A stretch of 64,000 nt of DNA from Mojavia pulchra JT2-VF2 (GTDB taxonomy: Bacteria > Cyanobacteriota > Cyanobacteriia > Cyanobacteriales > Nostocaceae), in NCBI GenBank assembly GCA_019359325.1, contig JAHHHN010000001.1:248001-312000 (forward strand). The letters are read 5' to 3'. The notes below the pieces were generated by a model. That model was not told where the DNA came from, did no database searches, and saw nothing but the letters and a program-made list of their open reading frames with translations. The translations under genes were made by a program, and so were the position numbers. Each line of letters begins with the position of its first letter. Positions within the stretch are counted from its first letter, which is position 1. Shown piece after piece: positions 36,574 to 44,767 of this stretch.

Positions 36574-36677
36574 ACTGCTTTATCTATGAGATAGACTCTT
36601 ATTTTACCGTGGGCGACTTGCTTGATTAATATAGCTTGGATATGGTCAACAGAAGTTAACTACTGATAGTATTTAGC

Positions 36678-36715
36678 GCGATTGCGCGGAGCGCAGTGCC
36701 CTTTAGGGCAATCGC
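36678..36715. repeat. Three-arm palindromic repeat
   Basis: Outer arms GCGATTGC (36678-36685) and GCAATCGC (36708-36715) enclose two smaller palindromes (GCG-GA-CGC-like and GCCC-TTTA-GGGC), forming a possible cruciform. A related arrangement, AGCGATTGCCC...GGCGATCGC, follows the TPR gene near 9839-9873. Likely an interspersed repeat; it lies ahead of the Uma2 gene. Confidence 0.5.
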
Positions 36716-36785
36716 TTTCTGATTTCAAACGACTGTAACGATACTATAGATTTAAAATTGATTGCGCTAACGAGGCAGTCTCACC

Positions 36786-37556
36786 ATGCTCGCCAATGCA
36801 GCCACCTATGAAGTTACCTGGGAAAAGTTACCAGATGATTTTGTCTTAGACGATCAGCCTGTGGATAACATTAATCAGCCGCCCCTAGCTGCGGCTCTCA
36901 CAGAAAGCTTAGAACTGGCTGGGAGGTTACCAAGCAACGCCTTAACTCTAACTCACTATGGCATCTGTGCTACCTTAAATGGCCAGTTCGTAGTCAAAGC
37001 CACAGATTGGGGATATGTGCCCTCAATTCGAGTCCCGCGAGCAGAGGTGAAGCGGAGTTATACCCCACGGCTCCAAGGAGATATACCAGCGATCGTCATG
37101 GAGTTGATCTCGGATACGGAAGGTGGAGAGTATTCCAGCAAACCAACTTATCCTCCTGGTAAATGGTTCTATTATGAGCAAGTTTTACAAGTGCCAAACT
37201 ATGCCATTTTTGAACCAGACGAGGGAGTTTTAGAAGTTTATCAGCGAGATGATTCAGGACGTTATCAACTGCAATCACCGGATGCAAATCAACGTTACTG
37301 GATTGCTGAAATGAACTTGTTTTTAGGCGTTTGGCAAGGAAGCCGAGAAAATCGCACAGGTTATTGCTTGCGTTGGTGGGGCGATCGCGGGGAACTATTA
37401 CTCTGGGGATCGGAGCTAGCAATCAAAGAACGGCAAGAAAAAAACGCAGTTCAACAACAGCTAAAACAAGAACGCCAGCGCGCAGAACAAGAACGTCAGC
37501 GTGCAGAGAAATTGGTAGCCCAGTTAAAAGCACTGGGAGTAGAACCGGAAACATAA
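36786..37556 (+). CDS. Uma2-family (DUF820) PD-(D/E)XK nuclease-like protein
   Basis: 256 residues. The DUF820/Uma2 fold, very abundant in cyanobacteria, is shown by the opening TWEKLPDDFVLDD, the strand-loop AIVMELISDTEGGEYSSKP, GKWFYYEQVLQVPNYAIFEP and the closing LRWWGDRGELLLWGSE. A Glu/Arg/Gln-rich coiled-coil tail (AEQERQRAEKLVAQLKALG) is typical of the longer members. The predicted activity is metal-dependent endonuclease, but no member of this subgroup has an agreed function. A long 21-bp tandem repeat starts about 70 bases after its stop. Confidence 0.85.
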   Translation: MLANAATYEVTWEKLPDDFVLDDQPVDNINQPPLAAALTESLELAGRLPSNALTLTHYGICATLNGQFVVKATDWGYVPSIRVPRAEVKRSYTPRLQGDIPAIVMELISDTEGGEYSSKPTYPPGKWFYYEQVLQVPNYAIFEPDEGVLEVYQRDDSGRYQLQSPDANQRYWIAEMNLFLGVWQGSRENRTGYCLRWWGDRGELLLWGSELAIKERQEKNAVQQQLKQERQRAEQERQRAEKLVAQLKALGVEPET

Positions 37557-37627
37557 GACATTTGCATCGGCTCTACCGGCTTCCAACAGTACGTTCTTAC
37601 CCATGAATCTATTGCATTCATTGATGA

Positions 37628-38061
37628 GAACACGAAACTCCGAGTTCAGAACAAGAACCACCGAGTTCAGAACAAGAACCACCGAGTTCAGAACAAGAAC
37701 CACCGAGTTCAGAACACGAAACTCCGAGTTCAGAACACGAAACTCCGAGTTCAGAACAAGAACCACCGAGTTCAGAACACCAAACGCCGAGTTCAGAACA
37801 ACAAACTCCGAGTTCGGAACACGAAACTCCGAGTTCAGAACAAGAACCACCGAGTTCAGAACAAGAACCACCGAGTTCAGAACACGAAACTCCGAGTTCA
37901 GAACACGAAACTCCGAGTTCAGAACACGAAACTTCGAGTTCGGAACAAGAAACTCCGAGTTCGGAACAAGAAACTCCGAGTTCAGAACACCAAACGCCAA
38001 GTTCAGAACACGAAACTTTTAGTTTGAAACAAGAAACTCCGAGTTCGGAACAGGAAACTAC
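37628..38061. repeat. 21-bp tandem repeat array, about 20 copies
   Basis: A 14-base partial copy is followed by 20 consecutive 21-bp units from 37642 to 38061. The unit is GAGTTCAGAACAMGAAMYNCC, with variants AAGAACCACC, ACGAAACTCC, ACCAAACGCC and AGGAAACTAC at its end. Copies decay toward the right edge. Because the unit is divisible by three and stop-poor, frames stay open on both strands (plus-strand EFRTRTT or PSSEQEP heptads; minus-strand CSELGVS), which creates long false reading frames. No frame has a convincing start and ribosome site. Best read as a non-coding minisatellite/VNTR. Confidence 0.92.
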
Positions 38062-38106
38062 CACCCTACAGTAGATTAAACCAATGTTCTGCTACGCTCC
38101 ACAGCA

Positions 38107-38150
38107 AGGGGGCAGAGGGACATTCCCCTTGTCTCCCTGCCCCCTGCCCC
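38107..38150. repeat. G/C-rich imperfect palindrome
   Basis: AGGGGGCAGAGGGACA and TGTCTCCCTGCCCCCT pair with two mismatches, and the right side runs on as CCCTGCCCCCTTG, a heptad-like C-rich repeat seen often in Nostoc-type genomes. It lies just past the 3' end of the leftward kinase gene and may serve as its terminator. Confidence 0.5.
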
Positions 38151-38174
38151 CTTGCCTCTTGTTTAATGTCTGGC

Positions 38175-39218
38175 TTATCTTGGGGAATTTGAAATTAAGT
38201 GAGCGCCTAGGCCTTCTCTAGCCTCTAGCAGCTTGTTAATACCCCCCGATTGGGCAATCATCAAATTAGCCCCTGTTGCAGCCAGTGTGCCAATAGTCGC
38301 TAGCCCTAACATAGCGGCTCTTTTTCTATGTTTTATAGTAGCGGCTAAAGTTTCGATCCCAGTAGCAGTACCAATAACCTGAATCGGTTTCAGCGCTTGC
38401 AAAGCAACATCTGCATTAGCGTAGCGATGTTTGCATTTGTGCGCCACCATTTTCATCAACCACGATCTAAAACCATAACTAATTTGAGGAACTAAGTTCT
38501 GGAAATTGAAGCGATATTTATCATCAACTAACTTACCAATATCTACAGAACGGGTATGAGTGAGTAAGCAAATTAGCGTTACTCCTAAACTATACAAGTC
38601 TGACGCTTCAGTGAGAGGATAACCAAATTGCTCCTCTGGTGGCATAAAACCTGGGCTTCCGGCTGCAAAAAAGCTGAGAGCCATTTTTGTACCTAGTATC
38701 CGAGCCAAATCAAAATCTACCAAATAAGCATTCAGTTGCTCATCAACTAAAAGATTTGCTGGTTTTATATCTCGATGGATGATTGGAGCAACTTGCTTTT
38801 GTAGATAAACCAAAATTTCCAACACCGAGATAGCAATTTGTTTTATTTGTTCAGGAGTAAAGCTTCGTCGTAATCCTAAGGATGGAGCGTTTTTATATTC
38901 CTGCACTATGTAACAGCCCGCTTGTGTTTCAAAAGAATCTATATAGCGGGGAATACGGGAATGATTGAGTTGTTGCAGGATTTCAACTTCGCCTTTGTAA
39001 GCTTTGAAAGCTGACCAGTCAGGACTCACGCTAGAAAAACGGAACTCTTTAATTACCACTGGTTGATTGGACTTTAGAGCATGAGCCAGATAAGTAGTGC
39101 GTCCCGCTTCCTGGTTACGTCCTAGTTCTCGGATAACTTGATAGCTTAACTCGGAAAAATCTGGATGGGTACTTAAAGGAATCTCCCTTTTATATCCATT
39201 TCGCACATCAAGTCCCAT
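38175..39218 (-). CDS. Eukaryotic-type Ser/Thr protein kinase with C-terminal membrane helix
   Basis: 347 residues. The kinase domain covers about 25-285: a loose glycine loop (LGRNQEAGRTTYLA), VVIKEF (Lys57), the catalytic loop HRDIKPANLL (Asp150), then DFD (168-170) where DFG is usual, and GSPGFMPPEEQFGYPLTEAS in place of APE. A hydrophobic helix follows at about 300-322, leaving a short tail. Cyanobacterial kinases of this type regulate stress and cell-envelope responses, but the target is not evident. It is the only gene between the minisatellite and the alpha/beta hydrolase. The DFD change may alter Mg-ATP handling. Confidence 0.88.
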   Translation of the reverse strand: MGLDVRNGYKREIPLSTHPDFSELSYQVIRELGRNQEAGRTTYLAHALKSNQPVVIKEFRFSSVSPDWSAFKAYKGEVEILQQLNHSRIPRYIDSFETQAGCYIVQEYKNAPSLGLRRSFTPEQIKQIAISVLEILVYLQKQVAPIIHRDIKPANLLVDEQLNAYLVDFDLARILGTKMALSFFAAGSPGFMPPEEQFGYPLTEASDLYSLGVTLICLLTHTRSVDIGKLVDDKYRFNFQNLVPQISYGFRSWLMKMVAHKCKHRYANADVALQALKPIQVIGTATGIETLAATIKHRKRAAMLGLATIGTLAATGANLMIAQSGGINKLLEAREGLGAHLISNSPR

Positions 39219-39355
39219 AGAGCATCACCAAATGATTATGATTTTGTCAAGGTGGATTGGGAATAACTTAAGAGACACTCATTCAAATTATGAGCATCTA
39301 ATCCTCCCGTACAAAGGCGCATAGACGATGTAAAAACGCCTATGCGCGGAAATTA

Positions 39356-40255
39356 TCACCTTTGCGCTAGCCAATCCACAATTTGGGCATTGACAACATC
39401 TGGAACTTCATCGTGGGGGCAATGACCGGCGTTAGGAATCGCAACAATTTTGATAGGTTTACCATTCTCACGCGCCTCTTCGTAAATCTTCGCCCCGGTA
39501 ATTGGTGTCCAGGGATCATCAGCACCCCAAATTATCAATAGGGGACGTTCTACTTTCGGCAAAAGTTCCCCTGGAGTAGGGCCAGGAGGTGCTGTCAGAA
39601 TAGACGCAAAAACTCGCTGCGCCCCCGGTTCGCAAGCAGGAGTATAAAGTAAATCTACTAATTCATCAGTAACGGCTTCACGGTTGCGGTAAACCTGGTA
39701 GAGAGTGCGGCGAATTTGGGCTTTTTGACGGATGCGGTTAAAGACGAAATTGCCTGTAAGAGGCGATCGCACAAATCTGTTAAAAGCTGACATCATAATT
39801 CTGATTGGTGGATTCAATTCGTGGGGACGATGGCTTAACCCACCAGCCGAGTTAATTAAAACACCACCGGCAGCAATTTCGGGATGCTCTGCCAGTACCA
39901 TTAAGCTGATCAGTGCGCCGATAGAATTGCCAATAAATACAGCAGGTTTTTGGATGTGTGCTGTCCAAAAATCTTTTAACAGTTCAACCCACACTTCGAT
40001 GGTGTAATCGATTGGCGCTTTCTCAGAACCACCAAAACCCAACAAATCCACAGCAAAAACTTGGTAGCCAGCATTAGCTAAAACTGGAATATTTTTACGC
40101 CAGTGTCCAATGGAAGCACCAAAGCCATGAACTAGTACCAGAGGTTGTCCTTTACCCATGACGGTGTACTGAATTTTATAGCCCTGCCAAGTCCAAAAGA
40201 ATTTTTCTAAGGTGACTGAAGGTAACTGCTGGGTCGTTAAATTCATTATTAACAT
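39356..40255 (-). CDS. Alpha/beta hydrolase with serine nucleophile
   Basis: 299 residues. Features: oxyanion LVHGFGASIGHWRKNIPVLA, VFAVDLLGFGGSEKAP, the nucleophile elbow FIGNSIGALISLMV (Ser), the acid-strand IIWGADDPWTPI and the catalytic His in PNAGHCPHDEVPDVV. A lid region lies at about 145-210. The overall sequence resembles cyanobacterial and plant-plastid alpha/beta hydrolases of the chlorophyll/pheophytin-related type, but the substrate cannot be fixed from sequence. The start is ATG 40255 (MLIMNLTTQ), with Met4 as an alternative. Confidence 0.85.
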   Translation of the reverse strand: MLIMNLTTQQLPSVTLEKFFWTWQGYKIQYTVMGKGQPLVLVHGFGASIGHWRKNIPVLANAGYQVFAVDLLGFGGSEKAPIDYTIEVWVELLKDFWTAHIQKPAVFIGNSIGALISLMVLAEHPEIAAGGVLINSAGGLSHRPHELNPPIRIMMSAFNRFVRSPLTGNFVFNRIRQKAQIRRTLYQVYRNREAVTDELVDLLYTPACEPGAQRVFASILTAPPGPTPGELLPKVERPLLIIWGADDPWTPITGAKIYEEARENGKPIKIVAIPNAGHCPHDEVPDVVNAQIVDWLAQR

Positions 40256-40299
40256 TCCTAAACTATTGTTTTTATAGTAATGTCTTCTACCACCGACAA

Positions 40300-40327
40300 G
40301 GGGACTGGGGATTGGGGACTGGGGACA
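40300..40327. repeat. Short tandemly repeated repetitive (STRR) heptamers
   Basis: Four consecutive heptamers GGGGACT, GGGGATT, GGGGACT, GGGGACA. Heptanucleotide STRRs of this wording are a hallmark of heterocyst-forming cyanobacteria. It lies in the intergenic stretch between the hydrolase and the SLH gene, next to CAGAACTCAGAACTCAGCACTC, another short direct repeat. Confidence 0.8.
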
Positions 40328-40542
40328 CGGAAGGGGAGAAATTATTATTCAGAACTCAGAACTCAGCACTCTCTGAGGTAAGAGGCTTTGTTCAAGTTAC
40401 ATAAGTGAAACCACTGTGGTTAAAGTATTTTATTTACTATAGAAGATAAATTTTATATGTTAGTTTCATCCATACTACGGGTTTAATAAGTCAAGGGAAA
40501 TTCACATTCCTTTGACCTTATCGCCGAATGGTATGAACTGAA

Positions 40543-42255
40543 ATGAAATACATAAATCAGAGTTACTTGGCTTGCTTAAGCAAAGGTGTTGTTGCTGCTG
40601 CGTTTGTGGCAATTTTTTCGCCAACAGCTTACGCTTACACGGCTTCAGGGTCTTCTACCAATGTTGCACCAACGTCTAATAGTCAACAACTTTTAGCCAA
40701 TGAGTCTACTCGTAACGAAGTAGAAACAATCAGTAGGACTACTATAAAACGGCAAACTGTGACCACAGAACGCCGCAACCAGTTAAGCACTAGTAGTAGG
40801 TCTGTAAAGAGTAAAACAACAAGTTTTAATCTTGCAATTTGGCAACAAGCTGGCAACTTTTCGGAAGTAATTACCCGCATTTCTGTTAAAAGTAAACGTG
40901 GCAAGGGTTATTTGAAAGAAAGGTTTTTGGGTGATTACAAATACAAGATTAAGCAAAAGGCCAAATTTGCTAAGGGTTTAAAAGAGGGCGATCGCGTTGT
41001 CGTGCGATTGTATGATACTCAAAACCGCTTTATTGGCTACAGCGAATTTGAATGTTTGGCAGCAAACACCACAGTTAACCTGATTTTGTCTGCTAACCCA
41101 ACAGAATATCAAGTCGTTCGCACCGTTTATGGAGTCGATGCCAACTCTGATGGCATGATTGACGCAGGTACTACCAGCTACGACTACTTCACCCAAGTTA
41201 GTAACCAACGTGTTAGCTTCCTTAGCAGTTCTCGGACAATCAACTTTAGCCAGTTCCAAGTGCAAGGTTTATCGGTAGTTTCTTCAAACAGCGTTTATCC
41301 CTCTTCCTTTACTCAAGGCGAGTTTGCTGTAGTGCGTCAATCAATTAGTGCTTTCAGTTCCAGCTTGGCGTCAGCTTTAAAGGCTACACCTGGTCAGTTG
41401 GTCGAACTAATTGAGGTTAGCGATGACGGTAGTTCTGTCTACAATGTCAGCCAGATGATGATGAATTATCGAGAGATAGGTGTAGACAACAGTGTCCAGA
41501 TTAACTTTGCCGATGTATCGACAAACCACTGGGCTAAAGATTTTATCGCCGAGTTAGCAGCTTTAGAAGTTATCCAAGGTTTTCCCGACGGTAGTTTCCG
41601 TCCAGATGAACAGCTGACTCGTGCCCAATTTGCAGCGATGCTTAGTCAGGCTTTTGACAAAGTAAAAGTTCGCAACGCAATTAGCTTTAAAGATGTTTCT
41701 ACCAAACACTGGGCTTATGATGCTATCCGCAAAGCTTATTCAACAGGGTTTTTAGCGGTTTCTGGTACTCAATTTAACCCGGCTCAAAGTCTTTCTCGCT
41801 TGGAAGTTTTGCTAACGTTGGCGCGAGGACTCAACTACACATTTAGCGGTTCCACACAGACGATTTTAGCAGCCTACAGCGATGCTACTACAATTCGGAG
41901 TGATGTCCGCAGTGCGATCGCAGCACTCACAGCACGAGGTATTGTAGTCAATTATCCCAATGTCCAATCTCTTAATGCTGATAAAGTGGCAACCAGAGCA
42001 GAAGTGACTGCTTTAATATATAAATCATTAGTCAGCACCGGTGAAGTAGCAGATATATCCTCACAATATGCTGTAGAAAAAACACAGCAGCGTTCTGAAG
42101 TTCTAGATCAGGCTGAAATGCAGGTAGAAGGTGGAAAACTACGCCGTCATTGCAACCAAGGCATAGGTAATGGTGCGGAAGGTTGCGACCCAGGTAATTC
42201 TCAACCTCACGGTGGTAGCAACGATGAAGGCGGACGTACTCCAGGTAGAAAGTAA
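40543..42255 (+). CDS. Secreted SLH-domain surface protein
   Basis: 570 residues. A signal peptide occupies about 1-32 (VVAAAFVAIFSPTAYA). Residues 45-320 form a Ser/Thr-rich, beta-looking region without a named domain. Three SLH repeats follow: NFADVSTNHWAKDFIAELAA (about 324-375), SFKDVSTKHWAYDAIRKAYS (about 385-435) and AYSDATTIRSDVRSAIAALT (about 445-500). The C-terminal 55 residues are polar, with Gly/Asn/Pro. In cyanobacteria SLH proteins attach outer-membrane or surface proteins to peptidoglycan. The gene stands alone, with about 290 bases of upstream regulatory DNA. Confidence 0.87.
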   Translation: MKYINQSYLACLSKGVVAAAFVAIFSPTAYAYTASGSSTNVAPTSNSQQLLANESTRNEVETISRTTIKRQTVTTERRNQLSTSSRSVKSKTTSFNLAIWQQAGNFSEVITRISVKSKRGKGYLKERFLGDYKYKIKQKAKFAKGLKEGDRVVVRLYDTQNRFIGYSEFECLAANTTVNLILSANPTEYQVVRTVYGVDANSDGMIDAGTTSYDYFTQVSNQRVSFLSSSRTINFSQFQVQGLSVVSSNSVYPSSFTQGEFAVVRQSISAFSSSLASALKATPGQLVELIEVSDDGSSVYNVSQMMMNYREIGVDNSVQINFADVSTNHWAKDFIAELAALEVIQGFPDGSFRPDEQLTRAQFAAMLSQAFDKVKVRNAISFKDVSTKHWAYDAIRKAYSTGFLAVSGTQFNPAQSLSRLEVLLTLARGLNYTFSGSTQTILAAYSDATTIRSDVRSAIAALTARGIVVNYPNVQSLNADKVATRAEVTALIYKSLVSTGEVADISSQYAVEKTQQRSEVLDQAEMQVEGGKLRRHCNQGIGNGAEGCDPGNSQPHGGSNDEGGRTPGRK

Positions 42256-42435
42256 TCCAACTTTTACTCGTACTGAATTTTAATTAAACATACTAAAGGC
42301 ACGGTGCTACTCAATTCTGTAAGAAACCCGTGTCTATATTTTTGATAGCAATTCGTAATTAAGAAAGTTAAATTGAATTGAGGTTTCTAGGTTTGCATCT
42401 GTAGCTGCATTTGGGAGAATTGGGATAATCTAAAT

Positions 42436-43467
42436 TTAGCCTTCGGTTTTTGCGACATTCCCTTGCATATACAACTCTCTGGATGGGAAAGGAATTTTAA
42501 TGCCTTCTTGCTGATAGCGTTTGTGCAATTTTTTAATAAATAAATGTTTTCCAATGCGCTGATCAAAAAATTCGTTAACGCGCATATAAAGAGTAAAATC
42601 TATACTAAAATCACCAAATTTATGAAATCTTATATAAGGTTCGTTTGCCATTAATTCAGGGGCGATTTCTTGCATAACTTCTTTAGCAACTTGAACAGTT
42701 ACTTTTTCAACTTGTTCTAAATCACTATCATAATCAACACCAACATTAATCGTTAATGTAATTTCCTTGACTGGTAAATGGTAATTGGTAAAGATTGTAG
42801 AAGCCAATTTCAAGTTTGGCACAATTATGACGTTGTTAGAAAGCTCCCTAATAGTTGTGTTACGCCAAGATATATCTATTACATAACCCTCATGGCTACC
42901 TTCTAATTTGAGATAATCTCCTGTTCTGACTTGTTTAGAAATAATTAAATAAAAACCAGAAAATAAATTTTCTAGCGTGTCTTTCAGCGCCAAACCCACT
43001 GCTAGTCCGCTAATTCCTAAAGTTGTGACTATCGGTGTAACTGCAATTCCTAATGTTTGTAATAAGATTAATGTTCCTAAAACTAAAACAGCAGCTTTAG
43101 CAAGATTAGCTATTAGTGATGCTGAAACACCTTCGGTTCTATGAGTAAATAGACTCACAAAACCAGCAGCCAATCTAGCTAGAACTAATGTTACTGAGTA
43201 CAGGACAATTATAGTAATAATTTTTTGCAGAACATTAGCATGATCTGGCTTGATAGGAGCGCTCAGAATTGCCATAAAAAAACCTGCGACTGCAAACCAA
43301 ATAAAGGTCATGCGATGCAAGGCTTGGAATATGATTTGACTTCCGGGTATTTGTCTTTTGGTAACAAATAGTTTAAGCTTCTTGAACAAAATTTTCTCAG
43401 CAATTATTCCCGCTATTAAGCCAGCTAGAATAAATGCAATTGGCAGAACCCATTCCATCATAATCAA
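42436..43467 (-). CDS. Small-conductance mechanosensitive channel (MscS family)
   Basis: 343 residues. Four to five membrane helices lie in the first 190 residues, including the pore-lining helix region TLGISGLAVGLALKDTLENLFSG (about 150-172), the clearest MscS signature. The cytoplasmic beta domain follows with GDYLKLEGSHEGYVIDISW, TTIREL and NNVIIVPN, and a C-terminal alpha/beta part (FHKFGDFSIDFTLYMRV). The protein relieves turgor after osmotic down-shock. Start ATG 43467 or Met3. Confidence 0.9.
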   Translation of the reverse strand: MIMMEWVLPIAFILAGLIAGIIAEKILFKKLKLFVTKRQIPGSQIIFQALHRMTFIWFAVAGFFMAILSAPIKPDHANVLQKIITIIVLYSVTLVLARLAAGFVSLFTHRTEGVSASLIANLAKAAVLVLGTLILLQTLGIAVTPIVTTLGISGLAVGLALKDTLENLFSGFYLIISKQVRTGDYLKLEGSHEGYVIDISWRNTTIRELSNNVIIVPNLKLASTIFTNYHLPVKEITLTINVGVDYDSDLEQVEKVTVQVAKEVMQEIAPELMANEPYIRFHKFGDFSIDFTLYMRVNEFFDQRIGKHLFIKKLHKRYQQEGIKIPFPSRELYMQGNVAKTEG

Positions 43468-43770
43468 TGCATAATTTAAGTTTTACATTTAAAATTTCAG
43501 CAGCTTTAACGCCGTGCTTGCTAAATTTTACCTTGTTGTTCGCCGTTGGAGAACTGTTTGAGATTTTCTGGGTTTTAGGTAAGTTGTACTTTTCGCTGTT
43601 GCGTTAGATTTTCTAAAATGAGATATAGTTTTCACCAAGGTGATTGGATAAGTATTGAGAATTTTTCATAGAAATTTATCTCCACGACTTTACGTCCTTT
43701 CAATTGTGACAACCGATTTTTATCTGTTGTGGGTGGATTTGGCATCACCCTGTAGTTAAAAATAAATAAC

Positions 43771-44688
43771 ATGGATCTGCCAATTATTTACCACCCAGAT
43801 TACATTGCCCCATTACCTCCAGGACATCGCTTCCCGATGTCTAAGTTCCGCCAACTATATGAGTTACTGTTGGCTGATGGCGTGGCGCAAACAGAACAAT
43901 GTTATACCCCAAAACCTCCACCACCAGAAGCAATAGAGTTAGTTCATACCTCAGAATACGTTCAAGCTTACTGTCAGGGAACCTTAGATATTAAAGCCCA
44001 ACGGCGCATTGGGTTGCCTTGGAGTCCGGCACTAGCGAATCGTACCTGTGTAGCGGTAGGTGGTACAATACTCACTGCCCAACTAGCAATAACTCAGGGT
44101 TTAGCTTGCAATACAGCTGGTGGCACTCACCACGCCTTTCCCAGTTATGGATCTGGTTTTTGTATTTTCAATGATTTAGCGATCGCATCCCGCGTTTTAC
44201 AAAAACTCGGACTTGTGCAAAAAATCTTAATTGTGGATTTAGATGTACACCAAGGCGACGGCACAGCTTTTATTTTTCAAGAAGACGAGAGCGTTTTCAC
44301 ATTTTCGATGCATTGTGAAGTTAATTTTCCTGGCACAAAGCAGAAAAGCGATTTGGATGTTGCCCTACCAGTAGGAATGGAAGATGATGCCTATTTGCAA
44401 ACTTTAGCAAAGTACTTACCCGATTTATTATCTGATGTGCAGCCAGATTTAGTTTTCTACGATGCAGGAGTCGATCCTCATGTAGGCGATCGCCTGGGAA
44501 AATTAGCCTTAACCGACACTGGCATTTTCCGTCGAGAAATGCAGGTTTTGAGTACTTGTGTAGGTGCAGGTTACCCCGTCGCCTGCGTCATTGGTGGCGG
44601 TTACGCCGATGATTTGAACTCCCTCGTCTGGCGACACTCACTACTACATCGCGCTGCCACTCAAGTCTATCGGCAATATAAACTATAA
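43771..44688 (+). CDS. Histone deacetylase superfamily (class II/AcuC-like) enzyme
   Basis: 305 residues, a single arginase-deacetylase domain. Zinc and active-site elements are in place: the His pair in TAGGTHHAFPSYGSGFCIFN, metal ligands in VDLDVHQGDGTAF, FDAG-like FYDAGVDPHVGDRLGK, and the Tyr/Gly loop CVIGGGYADD. Such bacterial enzymes remove acyl groups from acetylated amines, polyamines or protein lysine. Start ATG 43771. A degenerate 80-bp copy of its 3' part lies at 51179-51260 beyond the next two genes. It precedes the helicase gene by only 79 bases. Confidence 0.92.
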   Translation: MDLPIIYHPDYIAPLPPGHRFPMSKFRQLYELLLADGVAQTEQCYTPKPPPPEAIELVHTSEYVQAYCQGTLDIKAQRRIGLPWSPALANRTCVAVGGTILTAQLAITQGLACNTAGGTHHAFPSYGSGFCIFNDLAIASRVLQKLGLVQKILIVDLDVHQGDGTAFIFQEDESVFTFSMHCEVNFPGTKQKSDLDVALPVGMEDDAYLQTLAKYLPDLLSDVQPDLVFYDAGVDPHVGDRLGKLALTDTGIFRREMQVLSTCVGAGYPVACVIGGGYADDLNSLVWRHSLLHRAATQVYRQYKL

Positions 44689-44767
44689 ATCTTTCTCTTT
44701 GCGCCTTTGCGCCTTGGCGTGAGATTTTTATAATTAGGACTTACGCGCAAGTAACGGAAGTTACTGG

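Noticed and set aside
37628-38061. Possible CRISPR array
   Set aside because: Repeat units abut directly with no unique spacers and no cas genes are near.
37603-38064. Overlapping 139-158-residue open frames on both strands
   Set aside because: They translate the 21-bp repeat array in different frames; openness follows from the unit length, and none has a ribosome site or non-repeat domain.
44689-44767. Possible promoter or attachment site between deacetylase and helicase genes
   Set aside because: Only a short repeat wording (TTTGCGCCTTTGCGCC) common in the genus is seen; no exact match flanks the far end of the cassette apart from the deacetylase fragment.
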